From: CBDDGJ01 sp965199285
Lineage (GTDB): Bacteria > Pseudomonadota > Alphaproteobacteria > RS24
Reading direction: 5' to 3'
DNA: 64,000 nucleotides
NCBI GenBank assembly: GCA_965199285.1
Contig: OZ240687.1
Coordinates: 1,054,001 to 1,118,000 of the forward strand
Below are positions 7,375-14,308 of this stretch, piece after piece. A program made the position numbers and the translations under genes. Under the pieces are notes generated by a model. It was not told where the DNA came from and did no database searches. It saw nothing but the letters and a program-made list of their open reading frames with translations. The number at the start of each line of letters is the position of its first letter. Positions within the stretch are counted from its first letter, which is position 1.

Positions 7375-7754
7375 TGCGCTTTGCAACGGTTTATATTTAT
7401 TTTTGTGGCCTAGGATTTTTTGCCTTGGGGATTATCTCCGGCTTTTACCCCGAAACGTTAACCGATTTATATGGTGTCCGTTTCTCTAGTTTTGCTGGAA
7501 AAGCGGGTATTGCAAGCCTTATAGGCGGACTTGAAATAGCGATCGGCTTTATCTGTATATTCCATAAGGTTTGTGGTTTTAGCAGACAGAATATATTATG
7601 GCTTTTGAGCCTTATATTTGTAAGCCTTATCGCCATACGGGGATTTTATCTCATCCAGCTGGAGCTCGTGGCGTCTGTACAAATGTGGGAATTTCTTTTT
7701 GAGCTAAGTCTCGCTTTAATCGGTATTTTTCTGTTGCGGCGCCGTGTCCCCTAA
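7374..7754 (+). CDS. Four-helix membrane protein, DUF4345-like
   Basis: A 126-residue integral membrane protein with four predicted helices (about 5-22, 38-60, 72-92, 100-120). The pattern G-F-P--L--LYG, with a conserved Gly-rich second helix (GKAGIASLIGGLEIAIG), resembles the DUF4345 family, whose function is unknown. Its start overlaps the phhB stop (TAATG). Its 3' end overlaps the convergent rmuC gene by 39 bp, so the two share a transcript-antisense region. The family assignment is from memory of the pattern. Confidence 0.65.
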   Translation: MRFATVYIYFCGLGFFALGIISGFYPETLTDLYGVRFSSFAGKAGIASLIGGLEIAIGFICIFHKVCGFSRQNILWLLSLIFVSLIAIRGFYLIQLELVASVQMWEFLFELSLALIGIFLLRRRVP

Positions 7755-8795
7755 TGGGGTGGGGTTATCTGTTTGCCCCAATTCCGCTTGTTCTAATTCT
7801 ACGAGTGCAATCTTATCGCCACGATTAACAATCTTATTGGTTGAGATTTCGATCTCGGTAATATCCTTATCAATCTGCCCGAAATGCTTACGCAAATTAC
7901 CAACGCGGGTGGAAAGACGCCCCACATCGGCGGTGAGCAGCGCCACTTCCTTTTGAATATGATGAGCTTGTTTGTGCATTTCCGCATCCCGCATAATCGC
8001 CCGCACCGTGTTGAGCGTCAGCCACATTGTATTGGGCGACACCGGATAGACCCGCAAGGCACGACATTTTTCAATCGCTTCTGGCTGGCTTAAATGCAGC
8101 TCTGAAAAGACCGATTCAGAGGGCAAAAACATCAATGCTGCTTCCGCCGTTTCACCGGCAATGATATATTTTTCAGCAATGTCGCGCGCATGTTTGGTGA
8201 CATCCTGCATCAGAGAACGGCTGGCCTTTTTCTGCTCATCAGGGGTTGCGGCGGCTTGCAAGGCTTTATAGGATTCGAGTGGGAACTTGCTATCCACCAC
8301 AATCGAACCAGGGGGATTGGGCAGATGAATAAAACAATCTGCCCGCTTACCATTGGATAATGTGTGCTGCAACGCATAAGCCTCTTGCGGCAGTGCATCT
8401 GAGACCAGATCATTCAAGCGAACTTCACCAAACGCCCCGCGCGATTGCTTATTATCGAGAATTTGTTGCAGCCCCGTCACCTGCCCCGAAAGACTGCTAA
8501 TATTTTTTTGCGCTTCATCAATCAGCACTAAGCGCTCGCCAAGCGCGGTTAGATTTTGCGTCGTCTTCTCGGTTGTTTCGCGCAAATTTTGCGTCATATT
8601 CTGATTGAGTTGATTAAGCCGTTGATCTTGCTGCTCGGCAAATTGGTTCAGCCGATCCGCCAATATTTTCAAATCCGCTTCCGCCGTGCTGGTCTGAGAT
8701 TCGGGCGTTTGTGTCTGCCCGCGATAGAGGATGATAATCCCAACCAGCAGGGCGGCAAAAATTAGACTGAGGACAATAAGCAAAATGTTTTCCAT
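7716..8795 (-). CDS. rmuC: DNA recombination protein RmuC
   Basis: A 359-residue protein with an N-terminal membrane anchor (about 4-24), a coiled-coil stretch rich in Q, N and L (about 40-120), and the RmuC nuclease-like core. The core includes FGEVRLNDLV, DSKFPLESYKAL and IAEKYIIAGETAEAALMFLPSE. The C-terminal part contains VGRLSTRVGNLRKHFGQ. RmuC limits inversions at short inverted repeats in E. coli. That is relevant in a genome with so many palindromic repeats, although the link is only a thought. It converges on and overlaps the DUF4345-like gene by 39 bp. Confidence 0.9.
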   Translation of the reverse strand: MENILLIVLSLIFAALLVGIIILYRGQTQTPESQTSTAEADLKILADRLNQFAEQQDQRLNQLNQNMTQNLRETTEKTTQNLTALGERLVLIDEAQKNISSLSGQVTGLQQILDNKQSRGAFGEVRLNDLVSDALPQEAYALQHTLSNGKRADCFIHLPNPPGSIVVDSKFPLESYKALQAAATPDEQKKASRSLMQDVTKHARDIAEKYIIAGETAEAALMFLPSESVFSELHLSQPEAIEKCRALRVYPVSPNTMWLTLNTVRAIMRDAEMHKQAHHIQKEVALLTADVGRLSTRVGNLRKHFGQIDKDITEIEISTNKIVNRGDKIALVELEQAELGQTDNPTPLGDTAPQQKNTD

Positions 8796-8856
8796 GCTCT
8801 ATTTTACTAAGATTCGTGGCTTGACGCTTGGCATTTGATTGCTTATTTCAACATAT

Positions 8857-9438
8857 ATGACGATACGCCCCATCATTTCTGTGCCGGATAAGCGGCTCAA
8901 AACCATTTCCGCACCGGTGGATGCCGTGACCGATGCCACCCGCGCGCTTATGGATGATATGCTAGAAACCATGTATGATGCCAATGGCATCGGGCTAGCG
9001 GCGATTCAAGTGGCAGAACCGGTGCGGGTGATTGTGATGGATCTCTCGCCGCCGCCCCCCCCCGATATAGAACAAGAAGGGGAAGAAGATAGCGAGGATA
9101 AAGATGCGCGCTATGATATGCGTAACAGCCCTGAGACGGGGCCGCGCTATTTTGTGAACCCTGAAATCACTTGGGTGGCGGAAGAGATGAGCAATTATCA
9201 GGAAGGCTGCTTGTCTGTACCAGGATTTTTTGATGATGTTGAACGCCCTGCTGAATGTAAAGTTGAGTTTCTTGATTATACCGGCGCGCGCCAAGAGCTG
9301 CATTGCAAAGGCCTGCTTGCCACCTGTCTTCAGCATGAGATGGATCACTTAAATGGGATTGTGTTTCTCGACCATTTATCGCGGCTAAAGCGCGACCGGA
9401 TTGTTAAAAAACTCAAAAAAAGGCAGATATCCGTATAA
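8857..9438 (+). CDS. def: Peptide deformylase with acidic insertion
   Basis: A 193-residue metallo-deformylase that removes the formyl group from new polypeptides. All three motifs are present: GIGLAAIQV (motif 1), EGCLSVPG (motif 2, metal Cys) and HEMDHLNGIVF (motif 3, two metal His and the catalytic Glu). Between motifs 1 and 2, after VIVMDL, there is an insertion of roughly 30 residues: a run of prolines, then Glu/Asp-rich sequence (about residues 64-97). That is not part of the usual fold. The ATG at 8857 fits the family start MTIRPII better than the upstream TTG at 8839. fmt follows 26 bp downstream, the usual partner. Confidence 0.93.
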   Translation: MTIRPIISVPDKRLKTISAPVDAVTDATRALMDDMLETMYDANGIGLAAIQVAEPVRVIVMDLSPPPPPDIEQEGEEDSEDKDARYDMRNSPETGPRYFVNPEITWVAEEMSNYQEGCLSVPGFFDDVERPAECKVEFLDYTGARQELHCKGLLATCLQHEMDHLNGIVFLDHLSRLKRDRIVKKLKKRQISV

Positions 9439-9464
9439 GGATATATTCGCATAAGAGGAGTGAT

Positions 9465-10421
9465 ATGAAGCTGATTTTCATGGGCACGCCAGATTTTGCT
9501 GCCACCGCGCTCGCCGCTATTCTGGACGCCAGGCATCAAGTGGTTGCCGTCTATAGCCGTCCACCCGCAAAAGCCGGACGGGGGCAGAAGCCGCAACTCT
9601 CACCGGTGCAAAAATTGGCAGAAGCGCATGATATTCCTGTCTTTACGCCGCGCAATTTTAAGGCAGCCGAAGAGGTGGAACGGTTTGCCGCGCATGACGC
9701 GGCGCTTGCCATTGTCGCTGCCTATGGGCTTATTTTGCCGCCAGCCATTCTCGATGCGCCCACGCATGGCTGCTGGAATATTCATGCGTCGCTTTTACCA
9801 CGTTGGCGCGGCGCCGCACCCATTCAACGCGCCATTATGGCAGGCGATGCGGAAACAGGCATCACCCTTATGCAAATGGATGCAGGGCTGGATACAGGCG
9901 CGATTCTCGCAACTGCATCTTTGCCGATTGCGCCGGCTGATACATTTGCCAGCCTGCATGATAAGCTCGCGACACTTGGCAGCACGCTTACATGCGACAT
10001 AGTGGCGGCAGCTGAAAAAGGCACATTGCCGCAAGCTGTGCCGCAAGATAACGCCCGTGCCTGCTATGCTGAAAAAATTGATAAAGCCGAAACGCGGATT
10101 GATTGGCACGCCCCCGCCGCGCAGATTAGACAAAAAATCCATGCGCTTTCGCCTTTTCCCGGCGCGTGGACAGAAACCCGTCAGGGCGAGCGGATAAAAA
10201 TTCTGGCAGCAGAGATTGCCACTTTTCCCTCGAGCCACGACTCACCTGCTGGCACAGTCATGAGCAATGACCCGATTATTCATTGCGGTGAAAGCGGAAA
10301 CAGTGAAGAGGAAAACAGCGCGCTGCGACTGCTGACATTACAACGGGCGGGCAAATCCCCCTTACCTGCCTCTGCTTTCCAAAATGGCAAGGGCTTACAA
10401 ATAAATGAGGTGCTAGGATGA
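9465..10421 (+). CDS. fmt: Methionyl-tRNA formyltransferase
   Basis: A 318-residue enzyme that formylates initiator Met-tRNA using 10-formyl-THF. Diagnostic parts are FMGTPDFAATAL at the start, the active-site Asn/His/Asp region with NIHASLLPRWRGAAPIQRAI and ITLMQMDAGLDTGAI, and a C-terminal OB-like domain with LSPFPGAWT. The AGGAG ribosome binding site is followed by ATG at 9465. It follows def, with which it works in N-terminal Met processing. Its stop overlaps the start of the pentapeptide-repeat gene by four bases (ATGA). Confidence 0.95.
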   Translation: MKLIFMGTPDFAATALAAILDARHQVVAVYSRPPAKAGRGQKPQLSPVQKLAEAHDIPVFTPRNFKAAEEVERFAAHDAALAIVAAYGLILPPAILDAPTHGCWNIHASLLPRWRGAAPIQRAIMAGDAETGITLMQMDAGLDTGAILATASLPIAPADTFASLHDKLATLGSTLTCDIVAAAEKGTLPQAVPQDNARACYAEKIDKAETRIDWHAPAAQIRQKIHALSPFPGAWTETRQGERIKILAAEIATFPSSHDSPAGTVMSNDPIIHCGESGNSEEENSALRLLTLQRAGKSPLPASAFQNGKGLQINEVLG

Positions 10422-12046
10422 AGAAACGGCATAGCGACATAAAAGAATACTGGAAAAATATCAAACCATGGTTTGAGACGCACCGAACAATTATAGCTGA
10501 TTGTTTATATGTAGGTAGTGGATTTGTAATTTTGCTCTTTCCACTTTCTAATGCAGGTATATTTAAGCAAGAATTTATACTTGACTACACATATCCAATA
10601 ACAATTACTTCTGTCGTCTTTTTAACATTAGGCTTTATCATAGACGTTTGGGGTAAATTGCATAAAGCAAAAAGCGCAATAGACTTTGGATTGATTTTTT
10701 TATTTTGTATTTCATATGCTCCGGAATCTCAAGGTTTACTTTCTGAATTTCCTTGGCTCATTCTGTTTGTTATAATCGGCATTATAATCTTTGCATATAA
10801 AGTAGTCAAAATAGCAATGCGCTATCCTGCTTATTCGATTTTTGTGGCAATCATTATCGTGACGGGGTTTCTTATTCTTTTTACATTCTATACAGATGTT
10901 CCTCTCCATGGTGTTATCGATTTGGACACTTCCCCCCAAGATAAACCGCCAGCAGATACTTCGTCTAAAGATATGCTTCCCCCCTCCTCTAAAGGTGTTG
11001 TGCTGTCTGAATTTGCTCGAAATTGGGGTTTACTTGGCGGGGCTTTGATTGCCGCTTTTATTGCAATATGGCGGAGCAGTGTCGCGGAAAAGCAGCTTGC
11101 CCTGCAAGAGCAAGGAATTAATATTGACCGGATGGCGAAAGCTGTGGAGATGTTGGCAAGTGATAAATTGCTTGAACGTTTGGGCGCGATTAATAGCCTA
11201 CAACAAATGATGCGACGGTCTGCCAGCGCGCTTAAAAGCGGTGATAAGACGACCAATCATGAGGCAGATTGGCAGGCATGTAATCAAATCCTCCGTGAAT
11301 TTATCCGCTATGCCAGCACCACGATTGCGGAATATAGAGAGCAAAGAGAAAGGGTAGATAACTGGTTAGCTGAGTTTGAAGTAACAAATGGAAATCCAAA
11401 ATCAAATATGCCAATCCCCATTGACTGCCCTGATATTTGCGCTGCCGTTACCGCCTTACAAGAGGAAAATCAAGAGTATCTTCGCTATAAATATCCCGAT
11501 AAGGATAAAGCCGATTATCGTAAATTGTCGGAATATGATTTGGAGAACGCAGTGTTAAGCGGACTTGACCTCAATGGGATGAATCTCCGTCATTTTGATT
11601 TCTTCCACACAGATTTTAGCTTATCACATCTAAATCACGGGAATTTGAATCATACGAATCTCGTCGCGGCAATTTTCAATCACGCTGATTGTGGAAATGC
11701 AGTATTCCATTCTGCTAAGTGCACGGGTGCAAAATTCAATCAGGCTTATTGTAATGCTGCAAAATTTCATGGAGCGACATGTGATGCGGATTTTGAAAAC
11801 GCCGACCTTAATTGGACAGAATTTCATCAGGTAGATATTTCACGGGCGAATTTTACCAAAGCAACCATTAATGGCTGCAATTGGCACGAGGCATGGTTCA
11901 AGGTAGAGAAAAAAGGACAACCACCTAGAACAATAAATTACCCGCAAGGATTGCCGACAAATATTCTTGGTCAATTTAAGGATAAGAAAGGAAACGCTTT
12001 TAATAAAAAAAGCCCTGTAGCTGGGATTTATACTTATAAATTATAA
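10418..12046 (+). CDS. Membrane protein with C-terminal pentapeptide-like repeats, inserted between fmt and truA
   Basis: A 542-residue protein of unknown function. About four to five transmembrane helices occupy residues 20-170. A Pro/Ser/Asp-rich linker (about 180-200) is followed by another helix (about 205-220, LLGGALIAAFIAIW) and a helical region with LERLGAINSLQQMM. Residues about 385-500 form pentapeptide-like repeats of the A(D/N)F-x-x kind (NLRHFDF, TDFSLSHLNH, ADFENADLNW, ANFTKATING). Such repeats fold as a square beta helix and often mediate protein contacts. The N-terminal half is visibly more A+T-rich than fmt and truA. The gene overlaps the fmt stop and ends 1 bp before truA, so it is locked into that transcript. 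It looks like an acquired accessory gene. Confidence 0.8.
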   Translation: MKKRHSDIKEYWKNIKPWFETHRTIIADCLYVGSGFVILLFPLSNAGIFKQEFILDYTYPITITSVVFLTLGFIIDVWGKLHKAKSAIDFGLIFLFCISYAPESQGLLSEFPWLILFVIIGIIIFAYKVVKIAMRYPAYSIFVAIIIVTGFLILFTFYTDVPLHGVIDLDTSPQDKPPADTSSKDMLPPSSKGVVLSEFARNWGLLGGALIAAFIAIWRSSVAEKQLALQEQGINIDRMAKAVEMLASDKLLERLGAINSLQQMMRRSASALKSGDKTTNHEADWQACNQILREFIRYASTTIAEYREQRERVDNWLAEFEVTNGNPKSNMPIPIDCPDICAAVTALQEENQEYLRYKYPDKDKADYRKLSEYDLENAVLSGLDLNGMNLRHFDFFHTDFSLSHLNHGNLNHTNLVAAIFNHADCGNAVFHSAKCTGAKFNQAYCNAAKFHGATCDADFENADLNWTEFHQVDISRANFTKATINGCNWHEAWFKVEKKGQPPRTINYPQGLPTNILGQFKDKKGNAFNKKSPVAGIYTYKL

Positions 12047-12047
12047 A

Positions 12048-12815
12048 ATGACCCGATTTAAGCTGATAATTGAATATGATGGGACGGATTATTGCGGCTG
12101 GCAGCGGCAGGCGGCGGCGCATACATCCATGCCTTCCGTGCAAGCGGAAATTGAAGCTGCCATACAAGCTTTTTGTGGGCAGGCATTTTGCGGGCAAGCA
12201 GGCACGCTATTTGTCGCAGGGCGCACCGATGCTGGTGTACATGCACGCGGGCAAGTGGCGCATGTCGATTTGCCCGATGAGATTGACCCGCGCAAAATCT
12301 GTGATGCGGTGAATTTTCACCTAAAACCGCAACCCATTGCGGTGCTTCACGCAGAAGCTGTGGCAGATGCGTTTCATGCCCGCTTTTCAGCGCGCGAGCG
12401 GCATTATCTCTATCGTATCATCAACCGCCGCGCACCGCTTGCGTTAGAGCATAATCGGGCATGGTTTGTGCCGCAAAAGCTGGATGTGGAGGCGATGCGC
12501 GCCGCAGCGCCGATATTGCAAGGGCAGCATGATTTTACCACATTTCGCTCCGTGCATTGCCAATCCGCCTCGCCGATAAAAACCGTGCATGAGATACGGA
12601 TTGAAACGCCTTCGCCAGATAATATTGATATAAATGTCAGCGCGCCGTCTTTTTTGCATCACCAAATCCGCTCTTTTATCGGCTGCCTGAAATTTGTCGG
12701 CACCGGCAAATGGACAGCAGATGATTTAGCCGCCGCCCGTAATGCCCGCGACCGCCAAAAATGCGCGGCGCTTGCGCCGGCATGCGGCCTTTACTTCATG
12801 CAGGTGGATTATTAG
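12048..12815 (+). CDS. truA: tRNA pseudouridine(38-40) synthase
   Basis: A 255-residue TruA that modifies U38-U40 in the anticodon arm. It shows YDGTDYCGWQRQ near the N-terminus, the catalytic Asp in GRTDAGVHARGQ, FHARFSARERHYLYRI, and the C-terminal block FLHHQIRSFIGCL. A five-residue tandem duplication (AFCGQAFCGQ, about residues 42-51) comes from a 15-bp direct repeat near 12170-12198 and seems recent. The last 35 nt of the gene, encoding CGLYFMQVDY and the stop, occur again at 12914-12948 and, inverted, at 962-996. Confidence 0.94.
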   Translation: MTRFKLIIEYDGTDYCGWQRQAAAHTSMPSVQAEIEAAIQAFCGQAFCGQAGTLFVAGRTDAGVHARGQVAHVDLPDEIDPRKICDAVNFHLKPQPIAVLHAEAVADAFHARFSARERHYLYRIINRRAPLALEHNRAWFVPQKLDVEAMRAAAPILQGQHDFTTFRSVHCQSASPIKTVHEIRIETPSPDNIDINVSAPSFLHHQIRSFIGCLKFVGTGKWTADDLAAARNARDRQKCAALAPACGLYFMQVDY

Positions 12816-12866
12816 ATGATGTCAAAGATATAGGGCATTGGACATAGGGTGGGGGCGCATGCCTAT

Positions 12867-12948
12867 TTTATCTCGGCGCATCAACTTATCTCGCATACGC
12901 TCGGTTGATGCGGTATGCGATCTTTACTTCATGCAGGTGGATTATTAG
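12867..12948 (-). repeat. Shortened palindromic unit plus second copy of the truA 3' end
   Basis: 12914-12948 repeats the last 35 nt of truA with three mismatches. Directly before it on the + strand, 12867-12913 is a shortened version of the 57-bp unit: the ends GCGCATCAACTTATCTC and GCTCGGTTGATGCGG are kept, but the middle is replaced by a few bases (GCATAC). The same composite order (truA end, then palindromic unit) is found on the opposite strand at 962-1053. So truA is followed by a direct repeat of its own 3' end with a palindrome in between. Confidence 0.85.
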
Positions 12949-12955
12949 CGTGTCT

Positions 12956-13138
12956 CTATTCCTCTGTCTTAGATTTATTCTTATCGAATCTATCATTCAC
13001 CCATTTTGCGGCATTTCTCACGCCTAGCATCATGGTAACAATGATGATTGTAAAAGAGATAATCCATATTGTTTTTACAAAGTCAGATGATGAGTAGAAT
13101 TTACTAAGCAAGTCTGCCCAAAAATTATAATCCTGCAT
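12956..13138 (-). CDS. Small single-pass membrane protein, family A (paralogue of 1754-1999)
   Basis: A 60-residue protein starting MQDYNFWADLLSKFY, with one transmembrane helix (IWIISFTIIIVTMMLGV) and a charged tail KWVNDRFDKNKSKTEE. It matches the 81-residue protein at 1754 along its whole length but lacks the last 20 residues. The frame extends upstream into the RNA leader. The ATG at 13138, preceded by AAAGGAAAACC, aligns with the paralogue's start and is preferred. The conserved pairing with the structured RNA upstream suggests that the two are regulated the same way. Function unknown. Confidence 0.78.
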   Translation of the reverse strand: MQDYNFWADLLSKFYSSSDFVKTIWIISFTIIIVTMMLGVRNAAKWVNDRFDKNKSKTEE

Positions 13139-13164
13139 TGGTTTTCCTTTCGGTTTCTTAAAAC

Positions 13165-13378
13165 AAAACGGCACCAGAAAAATCTGGTGCCGGGGTGTTG
13201 AAACAACCAATAGCATTAATCAGCCACGACGCCTTTAGTCGGGTGACCTGTTTTATAACGCCGTCACCCCGACGTTATATCAACGTCAAAGTGACATTTC
13301 GTTTTATGGCCATGTCACACAGCCAAATGCTATTAAGGGGTTTCAATCCCCGTTCATGTCGATTTTCATCGACATGCG
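13165..13378 (-). ncRNA. Structured RNA with pseudoknot, copy 2 (leader of a small membrane protein gene)
   Basis: Same architecture as copy 1, on the minus strand. The 5' hairpin with GAAA loop is nearly identical to copy 1. P1 is AATAGCATT (13210-13218) with AATGCTATT (13327-13335), 9 bp and wholly different in sequence from copy 1. P2 is CACCCCG (13266-13272) with CGGGGTG (13192-13198) and crosses P1. P3 pairs ACGGCG with CGTCGT. The inner hairpin is GTC-ACCC-GAC where copy 1 has CCG-TTCG-CGG. The terminator-like hairpin CGGCACCAG/CTGGTGCCG followed by TTTTGTTTT covaries with copy 1 at one pair. The start codon of the small gene follows about 30 nt later. Confidence 0.75.
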
Positions 13379-13380
13379 TA

Positions 13381-13409
13381 GACTACATAAAAAGAGACAA
13401 GATTGCAAG
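13381..13409 (-). promoter_or_regulatory. Promoter of structured RNA copy 2
   Basis: On the minus strand, TTGCAA (13404-13409), a 17-bp spacer and TAGTCT (13381-13386), the same -10 box as copies 1 and 6. Transcription would begin just before the GAAA hairpin. Confidence 0.65.
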
Positions 13410-13468
13410 GCAATAGAATGGTGAAGCTGGATGATGGGCTTGCAAGATAAATAGATATTTTTCCTTAC

Positions 13469-14245
13469 CTATCGTCGGCTTTGGGCATCATCAATTTTAA
13501 TCACCGTGCCAGTAACACAATCAGATGCTGGTGAGCAGAGATAGAGTAATGTGCTATCCATTTGAGCGGGCACACAAAGGCGCTTGCGCGGGAAATATTG
13601 GGTAATATCACCCATCCGTTCCAACATACCATCCATCATTTCAGAGGCAAAAGCCCCCGGTGCGATCGCGTTTACATTGATATTAAACTTGCCCCATTCC
13701 ACCGCGAGAGCTTCCGCCATACGGGCGACCCCGGCTTTGACGACAGAATAAAGCGCCGCCCCATTGCCATTATAATCAAACGCCGCAATCGATGCGATAT
13801 TCACAATCCGCCCTGGTTTTTTCTCGGCGATTAAGCGCTTGGCAACTTCACGCGCTAAAATAAAAGGAGCGCGTAAATTCACATCCATAACCTGATCGAT
13901 CAGTTCAACCGGAATTTTCGTTGCTAATTGCGCATCCGGGATACCGGCATTATTAATCAGAATATCAATCACGCCTAAATCAGCGCTGGCCTGTTCAACC
14001 ACCTGAACCAGCGCATCGGCATCTGTGACATCCAGCACATAAGACGCGCAAGTGCCGCCGGCCGCTTCAATTTCTGTTTTCAGATTTTGTAAATTTTCGG
14101 CACGCCTGCCAGCAATCGCCACTTTCGCACCACACGCGGCCAACACTTTTGCAAAGTTCCAACCAAGCCCCGATGTCGCGCCCGTCACAAGCGCTACATG
14201 GCCGGTTAAATCATGTGAAATATTTGGCAATGAATAATCTGTCAT
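13469..14245 (-). CDS. Short-chain dehydrogenase/reductase (SDR)
   Basis: A 258-residue classical SDR using NAD(P)H. It has the TGATSGLG cofactor motif near the N-terminus, NNAG, a catalytic Ser in NIASIAAF, and YSVVK (Tyr and Lys). The end DCVTGTVIKIDDAQSRR is family-typical. The acidic/basic residues after the glycine motif (AGRRAE) suggest NADP. The substrate is unknown. The start at 14245 is chosen because AGGGAAGAG lies 5 bp upstream; the longer frame from a TTG would translate that ribosome binding site. Confidence 0.88.
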   Translation of the reverse strand: MTDYSLPNISHDLTGHVALVTGATSGLGWNFAKVLAACGAKVAIAGRRAENLQNLKTEIEAAGGTCASYVLDVTDADALVQVVEQASADLGVIDILINNAGIPDAQLATKIPVELIDQVMDVNLRAPFILAREVAKRLIAEKKPGRIVNIASIAAFDYNGNGAALYSVVKAGVARMAEALAVEWGKFNINVNAIAPGAFASEMMDGMLERMGDITQYFPRKRLCVPAQMDSTLLYLCSPASDCVTGTVIKIDDAQSRR

Positions 14246-14308
14246 TTTCTCTTCCCTCAATCATAGAAATTTTCTGGTTAGTTTACAGAACTCTTATGGC
14301 TCTGCAAG

